A stretch of DNA of 64,000 nucleotides from the NCBI RefSeq assembly GCF_002646595.1, contig NZ_PDUD01000018.1, positions 417,290-481,289 on the forward strand. The letters are read 5' to 3'. The notes beneath the pieces are model-generated. The model saw only the letters and a program-made list of their open reading frames with translations, did no database searches and was not told the DNA's origin. This document shows, piece after piece, positions 34,551 to 43,440 of the stretch. How positions within the stretch are numbered: position 1 is the first letter of the stretch; each line of letters starts with the position of its first letter. This stretch comes from Flavilitoribacter nigricans DSM 23189 = NBRC 102662. GTDB lineage: Bacteria > Bacteroidota > Bacteroidia > Chitinophagales > Saprospiraceae. The position numbers and the translations under genes were made by a program.

Positions 34551-35503
34551 TGAAAGTCGCCATTATCCTGGTCAACTGGAACCAGTCTAAAATTACGATC
34601 CGATGCGTTGAATCTCTGTTGCAAAATACCCGGGATGAGTCCACCTTTTCCTTTCAGATCATAATTGTCGACAATAATTCCCAAAGCAGATCTATCCATA
34701 TTCTGGAGCAATATCTCGAAGATGGGCAGGTTGAACATCAGGTCTATCTGATAAAGAACTCCCGTAATGCCGGTTTTGCCGGTGGCAATAATGTGGGCAT
34801 CCGCTATGCATTGGATCATTGCCAACCTGATTACATCTGGTTGCTGAATAACGATATTATTGTTCAGGACCAGGCTCTTAACAAGCTCGTAGCCGCTGCC
34901 CGAAAGTATCCGATCCCACTCGTCTGGGGTAGCACTATATTCGAGGTTTTTCCGGAACTCCACTTTCATTGCGCGGGCGGTTTCAGTTATAACCCCTTGT
35001 TCTCCATACCCCGACCAATATCTTTCTCCCAAGACCGTCGTTTCCCCACCGGACTTTTTCATCCGTTGCCGCAGATGGATTATCCCGCCGGTGCTTCTAT
35101 GTTTATTCGAGCCGATACCTTCCGCGAATACGGAATGATGAATGAGATCTATTTTCTGTACTACGAAGAACTGGATTTTGTTTATCAGATCGGGGGCAAA
35201 TCCCATCTCGCCTGGTGCCCGGACAGTGTTTTGCACCACCAGTCCGGCAAAAGTACCGGAAGTAAAAATCCCAATAAGGGCAAAGGTTCCTGGGTGGGTC
35301 ACTACTACGGGAATCTCAGCGCACTTAAATTCACCTGGATCCATCATCCGCTCTATTTCCCGGTGGTTTTCTTTTTCCGGCTGTTTACCAAAAGTTTTAT
35401 TTTCATTAAAAATCGGGATTTTCGAAGTTTTCAACCGCTGAGCCAGGCCTACCGGGACTTTTTCAGGTGGCTGTTTTTCAGTGAATCGCCCTATTCCCAA
35501 TAA
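34550..35503 (+). CDS. Family 2 glycosyltransferase
   Basis: A 317-residue GT2 enzyme of the rhamnosyltransferase/WbbL type. Seen motifs are VAIILVNWNQSKITI, IIVDNNSQS, NAGFAGGNNVGIRYA, WLLNNDIIV (the metal-binding Asp) and FLYYEELDFVYQI (acceptor base side). It ends in a hydrophobic-aromatic tail (about 280-317; FPVVFFFRLFTK) that may contact the membrane. It overlaps the sulfotransferase stop by one base, so the genes are translationally coupled. The transferred sugar is not deducible from sequence by eye. Confidence 0.92.
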   Translation: MKVAIILVNWNQSKITIRCVESLLQNTRDESTFSFQIIIVDNNSQSRSIHILEQYLEDGQVEHQVYLIKNSRNAGFAGGNNVGIRYALDHCQPDYIWLLNNDIIVQDQALNKLVAAARKYPIPLVWGSTIFEVFPELHFHCAGGFSYNPLFSIPRPISFSQDRRFPTGLFHPLPQMDYPAGASMFIRADTFREYGMMNEIYFLYYEELDFVYQIGGKSHLAWCPDSVLHHQSGKSTGSKNPNKGKGSWVGHYYGNLSALKFTWIHHPLYFPVVFFFRLFTKSFIFIKNRDFRSFQPLSQAYRDFFRWLFFSESPYSQ

Positions 35504-35560
35504 CCGTCATTTCCGGCCATAAGACCGGCTTCCAAATTCTGAGATTTTAATTTTCCGATC

Positions 35561-35568
35561 TATCTTCG
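35561..35568 (+). promoter_or_regulatory. Bacteroidota -7 element immediately before the next gene
   Basis: TATCTTCG matches the TAnnTTTG -7 element and ends four bases before the ATG at 35573. If used, the transcript would start at or just after the ATG, giving an almost leaderless mRNA. Confidence 0.4.
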
Positions 35569-35572
35569 CCCC

Positions 35573-36625
35573 ATGCCACCACCAATTCCCATCATCATCC
35601 TCAACTGGAACGGCCTGGAAGACACCCGGGAGTGCCTGGCATCCCTGGAAGAACAATCCTATTCAAACTATCGGGTTTATCTGATTGACAACGGTTCGGA
35701 GGAAGCTGAAGTCGCAGAACTAAAAAGACACTATTCCGATAATCCCCGCATTGTCCTGCGATTCAACGACCAGAATCTGGGATTTACCCGTGGCAACAAT
35801 CAGGTTCTACGGGAAATACTGACTGAGCACCCTGAATTACCACAAGTGGTACTGCTCAACAACGATACGACTTTGGACCGGCAGTGGCTGGCCACCCTGA
35901 TCCGGACCGCCGGGGATCATCCCGGTCAAATGGTCACCAGCAAAATGATCAACTACTTTGACCGGGAGCGGATGGATAATGCCGGCCACCAGTTGCTGAA
36001 TACCCTGGAAGTGCTTCCAATCGGAAATGAGGATTCGGTCCAGGATCATACTACGGTCAGGGAGAATGTAGGTCCCTGCGCCGGTGCCGCCTTATATCCC
36101 ACGGAGATGCTCCGGGAGATCGGAACGTTTGACGAACACTTCACCAATGGCTACGAGGACGTGGAGTTAGGTTTACGCGGCATCGTTTGTGGTTATCGCT
36201 CCGTTTACGCCCCGGAGGCCGTAGTATACCATAAGGTCAGTCGTTCCGTCAATAAGATCCGGGATTTTGAATATACCCTCAATATCCAAAAACACATCTA
36301 TTACATCATCGCCAAACTCATTCCGGCGGGAGCCTTTTGGGTCTGTTTTCCCTTTTTACTTTTCCGTACGCTGGCCGGTCTGGCGGTCAATACGTTGTTC
36401 TTTCGAAAGAAGTATTTAAGGATCCAGTTACAGGCACTCCGCTGGGTTTTTATGGATGGACGTCACCTGCTCCGATCTACCCGCAGACAATTTTTTGCGC
36501 AACATCGCGTGATCTCCAGTCTGGAAATGATCAGGAAAATGGATTTTTTCCTAAAAAAGGACCTGCAGCGATTCTACAAGTATCTCATTCGGGGAGAAAA
36601 AATGGTTTTTGAAAAATATGACTGA
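35573..36625 (+). CDS. Family 2 glycosyltransferase
   Basis: A 350-residue GT2 enzyme. Motifs in order are IPIIILNWNGLEDTRE, YLIDNGSEE, NLGFTRGNNQVLRE, VVLLNNDTTLD and FTNGYEDVELGLRG. A C-terminal hydrophobic stretch (about 245-275; IIAKLIPAGAFWVCFPFLLF) suggests membrane association. Its last eight bases overlap the next gene (ATGACTGA), so translation is coupled. It is paralogous to the GT2 gene at 34550-35503 but set apart by a 69-bp gap holding a promoter-like element. Confidence 0.92.
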   Translation: MPPPIPIIILNWNGLEDTRECLASLEEQSYSNYRVYLIDNGSEEAEVAELKRHYSDNPRIVLRFNDQNLGFTRGNNQVLREILTEHPELPQVVLLNNDTTLDRQWLATLIRTAGDHPGQMVTSKMINYFDRERMDNAGHQLLNTLEVLPIGNEDSVQDHTTVRENVGPCAGAALYPTEMLREIGTFDEHFTNGYEDVELGLRGIVCGYRSVYAPEAVVYHKVSRSVNKIRDFEYTLNIQKHIYYIIAKLIPAGAFWVCFPFLLFRTLAGLAVNTLFFRKKYLRIQLQALRWVFMDGRHLLRSTRRQFFAQHRVISSLEMIRKMDFFLKKDLQRFYKYLIRGEKMVFEKYD

Positions 36626-37802
36626 AAGGGCGGATCAAACAACCGGGAACCAGATCGCAGGTAGAGAATTGCGCCGCGATGTCTTTCTCCCATTTTTGGC
36701 AAGTCGTCTGGTCCTGATCCTGTTCGGTTATCTGGCCCAGGTGTTTCCCTATTACTTCAACTATCCGACGGATAAAAAAAATCTGGAGATCGGCTGGGAA
36801 TTCATTTCCTGGAAATGGATCGACTTTTGGGGTCGCTGGGACACCGCCTGGTATCTGAACATCATTGATTACGGTTACGTATTCCAGGGAGATCCGGCGA
36901 TGGTTAAAAGCAATATTGCCTTTTATCCTTTATATCCCTATGTGGTAAAAACACTGGCTCATCTGCTACCGATTGCTCCGGGCCACCCAGCCTACCTCAT
37001 CATCGGTCTGGTTATCGCCAACCTCGCGGCACTGACGGCCTTATCCCTGATCTATAAGTTAGCGCTGCATTATATCCGGGACCGCAAGTCTGCGAAGTAC
37101 ACCATCTGGCTGATGCTCGCCTTTCCCAGCGGGTTCATCCTTTCCTGCTTTTACACCGAATCCATGTTTCTGTGTCTGGCAGCAGCGAGCCTATGGTTCG
37201 GCAGCCGGCAAAAGTGGGCATTCGCCTGCCTGTGCATTATGTTTGCGGCGATAACGCGTCCGATAGGTCTGGGGCTTGGCGCCCCGTTGGCATACCTGTA
37301 TATGGAGGCAAGGAACTGGGATTTTCGTAAGATCCGTCCGGACGTACTCTGGTTCCTGATCACCCCGCTCTTGTATATCGGTTTTCTGTACCACATCGAA
37401 CTGATATCAGGTGATTTCCTAACCACTTTCCAGGTCCAGCAAGCCTGGGACCGGCATTTTTCCATGCCCTGGAAAACCCTGATCAATCCCTACGGCTGGA
37501 ACCTTTACCATACCCCCATTCAGCAACTGATCACCCTCATCGTTTTCTACGGGGTCTATCTCGCCTTTCGTCACCTGCCCAGTAAGGCGTTGCCGTTGAT
37601 GGTAATAGTGATCCTTCTGCCTATCTTTTTTACCGGTCGGCTCTCGTCCTGCATCCGCTATTATCTGATGGCCTTTCCGGTATTTATGGCCTACGCTGTG
37701 TGGTTACAAAAAGATCAATACCGATGGACTTTGCTGATTGCGGCGGGACTGTTGCAATTGGTCTACTTCATGGGCTGGGCCCGCTTCTACTGGATCATGT
37801 AA
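36618..37802 (+). CDS. PIG-V-like GT-C mannosyltransferase
   Basis: A 394-residue polytopic inner-membrane protein of the PIG-V/GT76-like mannosyltransferase group, using lipid-linked sugar on the periplasmic side. Family traits seen: WGRWDTAWYLNIIDYGY with the catalytic-type acidic residue in the first periplasmic loop, followed by NIAFYPLYPYVV, then eight or more helices. I choose the ATG at 36618, which overlaps the upstream gene by eight bases; the TTG at 36609 would add three residues. Its 3' end overlaps the convergent GT4 gene by eight bases. Confidence 0.85.
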   Translation: MTERADQTTGNQIAGRELRRDVFLPFLASRLVLILFGYLAQVFPYYFNYPTDKKNLEIGWEFISWKWIDFWGRWDTAWYLNIIDYGYVFQGDPAMVKSNIAFYPLYPYVVKTLAHLLPIAPGHPAYLIIGLVIANLAALTALSLIYKLALHYIRDRKSAKYTIWLMLAFPSGFILSCFYTESMFLCLAAASLWFGSRQKWAFACLCIMFAAITRPIGLGLGAPLAYLYMEARNWDFRKIRPDVLWFLITPLLYIGFLYHIELISGDFLTTFQVQQAWDRHFSMPWKTLINPYGWNLYHTPIQQLITLIVFYGVYLAFRHLPSKALPLMVIVILLPIFFTGRLSSCIRYYLMAFPVFMAYAVWLQKDQYRWTLLIAAGLLQLVYFMGWARFYWIM

Positions 37803-38889
37803 GGGACCGGTATAATTCCAGGTAAGCCTCAACGGTAGTTTCCAACTCAAATCTTACGAGAGTTTTTTCCTGCCACGCTCCACGGTAGGCAGCCGTCATT
37901 GCCTTCGCCAGGTCATCCACGCTGAGCGACTCCATTTCGATATATTTCCCACCGACCACTTCCGGCAGTGCCGCCTGACCGGAGGAAATGATCGGAGTAC
38001 CGAGGGCCACCGTTTCCACCGCCGCGAAACAAAAACCTTCACTGTAGGAAGGGATCACCACGCAATCCGATTGAACAATTGCCTTTTTCAGATCGTGAAA
38101 AGAGAGATGATGCCGAAGCACCACGTAGTCCTCCAATCCATTTTGTTGGATAGCGCCTTGCAGCCAATCCAGAAATTCCGCCGGTTCCTGGGGTACGATC
38201 AATTGCAAGCGACTGTCCGGTAGCGATTGACGGATCTGAGCAGCCGCTTCTATCAGTAGGTCCAATCCTTTGGAGATACCCAGTCTGCCAAAGTAGGTAA
38301 AGGTGAATTTCGGTTCATTTTCGGAAGGGAGTTCCGGGCGCTCGAATTCCTGATAGTCGATCCCGTTATAGATCGTTTCTATCCGTTTTTCCGACACGCC
38401 CTCTTCCAAAAGGCGACGGGCCGTGCTGTGCGAAACGGCCACAAAACGATCGAAGGGAAGTTTAAGCAATAGTTGTTCGAACAGATAATGGGCGATCTTG
38501 CCGATACGCCCCATAAACGGCAGCCGGAACCACAATTTCCCCCAGGCTTCGTGAAAGGTGACCACTATTTTTTTGCGGCGTAAAAAAGCGATCAGAAACG
38601 CCGGCAGGGCGGCGTTGTAGGAGGTTGTCTGTACCAGATCACAGGTACCGATATGCCGCCAAACCGGCCGGAGCGCCTGCAGCGTGAAAAGGTAGCGATT
38701 GGAAACCGGTATGCGAATGATCCGCAAGCCCGGCAGAGATTCGTCGAGCGGGTCATCCGGGTGCAACTGGGAAGTGACCACCGTACATTCGTGATTGGCG
38801 GCGACGAGTCTTTCGATCAATATTTTAAAGAGGGTCTCTACGCCACCAATATTCGGGTAGTAATTTTCCAGCACAAAAAGGATCTTCAT
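37795..38889 (-). CDS. Family 4 glycosyltransferase
   Basis: A 364-residue GT-B fold retaining transferase. The N-terminal lobe opens with KILFVLENYYPNIGGVE (the acceptor-side Gly-Gly loop) and has VAVSHSTARRLLEEGV. The C-terminal lobe has FTYFGRLGISKGLDLLIEAA, and the EX7E-type motif PSYSEGFCFAAVETVALG. It is transcribed leftward and overlaps both the PIG-V-like gene (convergent, 8 bp) and the DUF2304 gene upstream (4 bp, ATGA), so the DUF2304 and GT4 genes are coupled. Confidence 0.92.
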   Translation of the reverse strand: MKILFVLENYYPNIGGVETLFKILIERLVAANHECTVVTSQLHPDDPLDESLPGLRIIRIPVSNRYLFTLQALRPVWRHIGTCDLVQTTSYNAALPAFLIAFLRRKKIVVTFHEAWGKLWFRLPFMGRIGKIAHYLFEQLLLKLPFDRFVAVSHSTARRLLEEGVSEKRIETIYNGIDYQEFERPELPSENEPKFTFTYFGRLGISKGLDLLIEAAAQIRQSLPDSRLQLIVPQEPAEFLDWLQGAIQQNGLEDYVVLRHHLSFHDLKKAIVQSDCVVIPSYSEGFCFAAVETVALGTPIISSGQAALPEVVGGKYIEMESLSVDDLAKAMTAAYRGAWQEKTLVRFELETTVEAYLELYRSLT

Positions 38890-39239
38890 TCTTCATCTTT
38901 TTGGGGATTCCCCTTGGCAATTTCCCGGACCAGTTCCGTGATCTGTCGTTCCAGACGATCCACCGTTGAAGACAAAGAGAAAATGAGGAAAAACAGGATA
39001 CCGAGACCGATGAAGATAATGGCGTTGACGTTATCCTTGATCCCCAGTATTCTGGCCAATTTCTGGGAAACTTCATTAGGCACCAGAGCAAAAATAGCCA
39101 GGCATAACCAAAAGGTGGACCAGATCACGAGGCCTCGGAAAGTCCGGCGGTTGGCCCGGTACTGCATTACGGTCCGGGCGATAAAAAAAAGTGAAACAAG
39201 CGGTACCAGCCACTGGTAAATTTCAAATTGAAAATTCAT
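38886..39239 (-). CDS. DUF2304-family small membrane protein
   Basis: A 117-residue protein with three hydrophobic helices (about 10-24, 41-54, 72-89) and a charged C-terminal coiled helix (SSTVDRLERQITELVREI). This matches the DUF2304 family, small membrane proteins that commonly sit next to dolichol-phosphate-mannose-synthase-like GT2 genes and are thought to help with lipid-linked sugar metabolism. Its stop overlaps the GT4 gene's start by 4 bp. A GT2 gene of the expected type lies 3.4 kb away on the other strand (42640). Confidence 0.82.
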   Translation of the reverse strand: MNFQFEIYQWLVPLVSLFFIARTVMQYRANRRTFRGLVIWSTFWLCLAIFALVPNEVSQKLARILGIKDNVNAIIFIGLGILFFLIFSLSSTVDRLERQITELVREIAKGNPQKDEE

Positions 39240-39327
39240 GCTCCCCGTTTTTGAGGCTGAAGTTTAAAAACAGCCCAAAATAAGGATTATCTCCATCCCC
39301 GGCTAAACTGATGTGGAATATATTTAA

Positions 39328-39335
39328 TATCTTAG
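39328..39335 (+). promoter_or_regulatory. Candidate -7 element before the GT-C-like gene pair
   Basis: TATCTTAG, the same octamer as at 2476, lies 66 bp upstream of the ATG at 39401 in the divergent spacer. No clear -33 TTTG. Confidence 0.3.
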
Positions 39336-39400
39336 CCCTCCTGTAAATCGCTGAAAATGTTCCTCATTCCAACCATCCTGTTGATAGAAAAAAGTATATA

Positions 39401-41095
39401 ATGTTTGATAAGATCATGAGGATCATCGGGATCAGCTTTGCTGCGTTCTGGATGATCTTTACTTTTCTGGAATATTGGCAATATCACGAGGAAGCGCGCC
39501 GGGCTCTTGATTTTTTCCAGTACTCCGAACTGGTGCTCGTGCTCCTTCCGGTGGGCGCTCTGCTGGTTTTTCTATTTCACCGTTTTCGTGGACAAAAATG
39601 GATGGACTATACCAGTAGCGGCCTGGGATTAACGGTAATTTCCCTGCTGCTTTCCCTGGTCCTTATCAACGGTTTTTTCTACGAGAATTTAGGTTCCTTT
39701 TTGAGTATTACGGAAAATACCACCTTTCTGGGAACCCTCCTCGGAGTTGCCGGCGGCGTTTATTTCATCGTTCTGGTCGTCTACGCCAACGGTAGAGCGC
39801 TCCGGCAGATCTTCGCTCCCGATCTCAGCTTATCGGCCCCGGGCCTGGTCTTTGTCGCCCTGGGTATTATTGCCCTGGTTACATTGTTGTTCATTCTGGG
39901 TATCTTCGGTGGCCTCTTTGGATTTATACTTTGGCCCCTGCTACTGTTTACGCTTTTTCTATCCTGGCGTTCTGCCTGGCATTTCATTCAGATCAGCCTA
40001 CTCCGTCCGATCGGTATTTTTAAAGACCTGAATATTTTGGGGCTGAGTATTTACTACTTATTGGGCCTGTTCGTACTTATGAATTTTATCCAGGTTGCCC
40101 GTCCCTACCCCACCGGTTTCGATGCGATGACCTTTTATGTAAACCTGTCCTCTCTTATTCGGGATTACCACGGCCTGGTGCAGGGGCACGGCGCTTACAA
40201 CTGGTCCTTATTTATGGCATTGGGACTGCTCCTGTACAGTAAGATCTCCATCACACTTTCCTTGTCTTTTCTAGGTAGCCTCCTGAGTCTGTTTGCCCTT
40301 TACAATTTGGGGCGGAAATGGCTGGATGGCAATTACAGCCTGCTGGTGCTTTTCATCTTTTACACCATTCCCATGATCTCCTGGCTTTCCTACCGCGACA
40401 TGAAAGTGGATATGGGATTGCTGTTCTATTCGCTGCTGATCGTTAGCGTGCTGGTAGAATGGTTACGTCCGGCTCCAGCACCCCCGAAACGGGAAGTGCC
40501 CCTGAAAGCTGTGAAAAAAATCAAAAACAAAAAGGTAAGTAAAAACAGTTCACCGCCCGGTGCCGGTTTCCGCAAGTGGCTGGAGCCGTACCTGCCGGCC
40601 ATTTTCCGGGAACATCCGCATCTGGTCCTGATCGGTATCCTGACCGGTTTTGCGCTCGGTATCAAACTTTCCGCACTGATCATTTTGCTGGCCCTTATCC
40701 CGGCTATTGCCTATGCAAAAGGGAACTGGATGGCCTTTGGTGCAACTACCAGTTTGAGTATGGCCTTCGTATTGATCGCCAGACTCGATAGCCAGGCGGC
40801 ATTGCGACCGCTACATCTCTGGGCCGATCAGTTGCAATGGCTGCTCCTGTTGATCGGACTGGGCCTAAGCGTTTATCTTTTCCTCAAGCACAAAGCAATA
40901 TTTCTTCGCATTCTCCGGATGGCAATGGTTTGTGCGGTGCTCAGCGGCCTCTTTCTGAGTCCCTGGCTGATAAAAAATGTGGTTGAAAGCAGGAGCTTAA
41001 GTGTTTCGGGCCTGACCAACGGAAAAACCGCCAGCCCAAGTCCGGGCATCCAGGAAATTAAAGAGATCTATCAAAATCAGCAGAATGGGAACTAG
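39401..41095 (+). CDS. Polytopic membrane protein, GT-C-like (N-terminal portion)
   Basis: A 564-residue inner-membrane protein with about 13-14 hydrophobic helices. The loop RPYPTGFDAMTFYVNLSSL has the Asp and aromatic pattern of GT-C (GT39/ArnT-like) transferases, and YRDMKVDMGLLFYSL plus LSPWLIKNV match conserved GT-C positions. The insert of about 45 residues near 355-400 (KKIKNKKVSK, positively charged) is a cytoplasmic loop. Family assignment is by pattern only. It ends where most GT-C proteins would continue, and the next gene overlaps by 11 bp and looks like the missing part. Confidence 0.6.
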   Translation: MFDKIMRIIGISFAAFWMIFTFLEYWQYHEEARRALDFFQYSELVLVLLPVGALLVFLFHRFRGQKWMDYTSSGLGLTVISLLLSLVLINGFFYENLGSFLSITENTTFLGTLLGVAGGVYFIVLVVYANGRALRQIFAPDLSLSAPGLVFVALGIIALVTLLFILGIFGGLFGFILWPLLLFTLFLSWRSAWHFIQISLLRPIGIFKDLNILGLSIYYLLGLFVLMNFIQVARPYPTGFDAMTFYVNLSSLIRDYHGLVQGHGAYNWSLFMALGLLLYSKISITLSLSFLGSLLSLFALYNLGRKWLDGNYSLLVLFIFYTIPMISWLSYRDMKVDMGLLFYSLLIVSVLVEWLRPAPAPPKREVPLKAVKKIKNKKVSKNSSPPGAGFRKWLEPYLPAIFREHPHLVLIGILTGFALGIKLSALIILLALIPAIAYAKGNWMAFGATTSLSMAFVLIARLDSQAALRPLHLWADQLQWLLLLIGLGLSVYLFLKHKAIFLRILRMAMVCAVLSGLFLSPWLIKNVVESRSLSVSGLTNGKTASPSPGIQEIKEIYQNQQNGN

Positions 41096-42497
41096 ATATT
41101 TTCAACCTAAAAGGACGAAGTTAAGCCTGCTGATCGTATTGCTTTTGCTATCGATGGTGGGGACGATCAATAACGCCTACGCCCAGGGATCAGCCAATAA
41201 CGATGCTCCCCGGAATACCAGTGTGCAGGAAGACATCAATGAGTTTCTGGGCTACGAAGACCTGCTTTTTGTTCGCTATGTTTCCCTGCCCTACGACACG
41301 ATCATGAATACCAACATGGCGGCCTATTTCGTGGATCTGGGTTTTTTGATGCTCATTTTCCTGCCGCTTATCTACCTCATTTCCGATCGGATCAACTGGC
41401 TGAATCGCCTCGGCTTTATCCTCCTTTGTACCCTGTTCCTGCTCTTATCCGTACCCTCTGCGTACCTTAATAAAGAACAGCTCTCCGTGGAAAATGCCGT
41501 TGCCGCTCTGGAAACCGAAAGCTCGGCGTATACCTTTTCCGACGCCCCACTAGTGACCCTGGCCTACCAGTTAAAAAAACCATTTATCAATTTATATACG
41601 GGGCTCTACGAAACGCTCAGTGCTATTTCGGGGCCGAGAGACGGCATCACCTATGTAGCACTGTTTTTGTTCCTGGTATTATTTCTCGTTTTGCTGGACC
41701 AAAGGATCAGGCACCACGATGTAGCTACGAGGACCAGCATTCATTTTCTGGTATTATACGTTTTTTTATGGCTACTCCTCTCCTCGGGCATTACCTGGTA
41801 CGGTTTATTGATGATCCCGCTCCTCTTCCTGTTTGTGGTGATCGGAATGACCACATCCACCGGTCTGCCACCGCTCACCAGGAAGATCCTGACAGGACTG
41901 TTGCTCGGAGCCTCCGGGATCTGGGCCCTGGTTGCCTTCGCCTATCGCTTTGCCAATTACGATACAATCAGTCCGGATAAAGCTAAGTACACTTACATGG
42001 CGGCGATGGCCGAGTATCAGGTGGGGCGAAAAGACGAAAACAACGTTTTTGACCGTACCTTCCCCCAGTATCGAACCGCTCTTGAGTACATTAACCTGGA
42101 GGACCGGAGCTACATTTACCGGGTGGGTACGCTGATGCCCTTTTTTGTGAGTAAAAATGACCGGCGGGTCGTGTCGGACAATTTTCTGGATTTCTTTCGG
42201 AATCTCAATCAGGAGTTTCCCAATAAACAGGAACTGGCCCGGGCCCTGGGCGCCTATGGTTTCCGCTATATCATCGTCGACCTGAACCTCGCCGCCAATG
42301 ACCATACCCAGGAAGGGAGTTTGCGTAATAAATTTGAGCAGTTCCGGAGCTTCCTGTACCAAAACCCCCAGCTACAACTGATCGCTACCGACCGTATCCT
42401 GCGGGCCGCTGACGGATCATTGAGACTGGCCGTTTTTCCGGAAGCCAATATGACCGTCGAAAACCGGGGTTGGTTTGCCGTTTATCAGATACTCTGA
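41085..42497 (+). CDS. Membrane protein, possible C-terminal partner of the GT-C-like protein
   Basis: A 470-residue protein with a signal-like N-terminus (KLSLLIVLLLLSMVGTINNA), then five to seven transmembrane helices (about 87-105, 112-130, 185-200, 210-250, 262-285) and a soluble C-terminal part of about 170 residues (from DNVFD-like region, with YIIVDLNLAANDH). The topology is what would be expected from the second half of a GT-C transferase. The 11-bp overlap with 39401-41095 is in a different frame and uses a proper ATG, so two interacting subunits are as likely as a broken gene. Confidence 0.55.
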   Translation: MGTRYFQPKRTKLSLLIVLLLLSMVGTINNAYAQGSANNDAPRNTSVQEDINEFLGYEDLLFVRYVSLPYDTIMNTNMAAYFVDLGFLMLIFLPLIYLISDRINWLNRLGFILLCTLFLLLSVPSAYLNKEQLSVENAVAALETESSAYTFSDAPLVTLAYQLKKPFINLYTGLYETLSAISGPRDGITYVALFLFLVLFLVLLDQRIRHHDVATRTSIHFLVLYVFLWLLLSSGITWYGLLMIPLLFLFVVIGMTTSTGLPPLTRKILTGLLLGASGIWALVAFAYRFANYDTISPDKAKYTYMAAMAEYQVGRKDENNVFDRTFPQYRTALEYINLEDRSYIYRVGTLMPFFVSKNDRRVVSDNFLDFFRNLNQEFPNKQELARALGAYGFRYIIVDLNLAANDHTQEGSLRNKFEQFRSFLYQNPQLQLIATDRILRAADGSLRLAVFPEANMTVENRGWFAVYQIL

Positions 42498-42509
42498 CCA
42501 AAATCGAAT

Positions 42510-42534
42510 GGCCCCCATTCCAAATTGATGGGCC
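42510..42534 (+). terminator. Weak terminator-like hairpin after the membrane protein pair
   Basis: GGCCCCCAT (42510-42518) pairs with ATGGGCC (42528-42534) with a bulge, followed by GCTTTAAC. The T-run is poor. Confidence 0.3.
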
Positions 42535-42563
42535 GCTTTAACAGTTTATTCCCTGCTGTTTAT

Positions 42564-42571
42564 TAAATTTG
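42564..42571 (+). promoter_or_regulatory. Bacteroidota -7 element (TAAATTTG)
   Basis: TAAATTTG is a perfect TAnnTTTG match, 68 bp upstream of the ATG at 42640. A TTTA rather than TTTG sits near the -33 position. Confidence 0.45.
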
Positions 42572-42639
42572 TACAGCTTTTAATCTCGACGACCTAAACG
42601 ATAGCGCTTCCCCATGAAGCTCTGAGAACAAATCTTCTT

Positions 42640-43311
42640 ATGGCAAAAATTTACGTAGTTATTCCTGCCAAAGACGAAGCAAACCGTATTGGTAAGGTGA
42701 TCTACCAAACCATCCTTCAGGGATACGACCAGGTGATCGTAGTGGATGACGGTAGTTCTGACAATACGATCCAGGTAGCCCGGCAATTCGGGGCCACCGT
42801 ACTCTCCCACCCCATCAATCTCGGCGCTGGAGCCGCTACCCAGACCGGTGTGGAATTTGCGCTGGAGCAGGGCGCTGACATCATCGTTACGCTGGACGGT
42901 GATAACCAACACTTCCCGGATGATATTCCCAAACTGGTACAGGCACTGGAAGAGCAGCAGGTAGATGTGGTGATCGGCAGTCGCTTTTTGTCCCAGAATG
43001 ATGATATTCCCGCCATCCGGCGATTATACAATAAGATCGGTAATCTGATCACCACACTGATCACCGGTGCACTCATATCGGATAGCCAATCCGGCATGAA
43101 AGCCTTCCGGGCCAATTTTGCCCGAAAGATCGATTTTCATTTCAACGGTTACGAATTTTGTACCGAATTCATTTATCTGATCCGCCACCACCGGGCCTCC
43201 TACACAGAAGTGCCCATAAAAGTGAGATACAGCGAGGAGACCCTACAGAAAGGTCAGTCTCTGGGCAACGGGATCAAAATGGCTTACCGTTTTTTCAAGC
43301 ATTTTATATAA
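42640..43311 (+). CDS. Dolichol-phosphate-mannose-synthase-like GT2
   Basis: A 223-residue GT2 enzyme of the DPM1/polyprenyl-phosphate glycosyltransferase group, making lipid-linked sugar donors for GT-C transferases. It has IYVVIPAKDEANRIG, VIVVDDGSSDNT, LGAGAATQTGVEFAL, the metal-binding VTLDGDNQHFPDDI, and SGMKAFRANFA. It has no C-terminal membrane helices and is thus probably the soluble catalytic subunit, which fits the small DUF2304 protein nearby as membrane helper. The GT-C-type enzymes at 36618 and 39401-42497 would be the consumers. Confidence 0.93.
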   Translation: MAKIYVVIPAKDEANRIGKVIYQTILQGYDQVIVVDDGSSDNTIQVARQFGATVLSHPINLGAGAATQTGVEFALEQGADIIVTLDGDNQHFPDDIPKLVQALEEQQVDVVIGSRFLSQNDDIPAIRRLYNKIGNLITTLITGALISDSQSGMKAFRANFARKIDFHFNGYEFCTEFIYLIRHHRASYTEVPIKVRYSEETLQKGQSLGNGIKMAYRFFKHFI

Positions 43312-43350
43312 CGGGGGGTCGCAGTGACCTTCTGTTAGGTAGGGTAATAA

Positions 43351-43386
43351 AAGAAGCTCCACGGCCGGTCGGCCGTGGAGCTTCTT
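43351..43386. terminator. Strong bidirectional terminator closing the polysaccharide locus
   Basis: AAGAAGCTCCACGGCC (43351-43366), loop GGTC, GGCCGTGGAGCTTCTT (43371-43386): a perfect 16-bp stem, followed by AGTTTTTG. It separates the rightward GT2 gene from the leftward superoxide dismutase gene. Confidence 0.88.
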
Positions 43387-43440
43387 AGTTTTTGTCCCTG
43401 AGCAATTAACTATTGCCCGGACAGGGAATAACTTCTTTGC

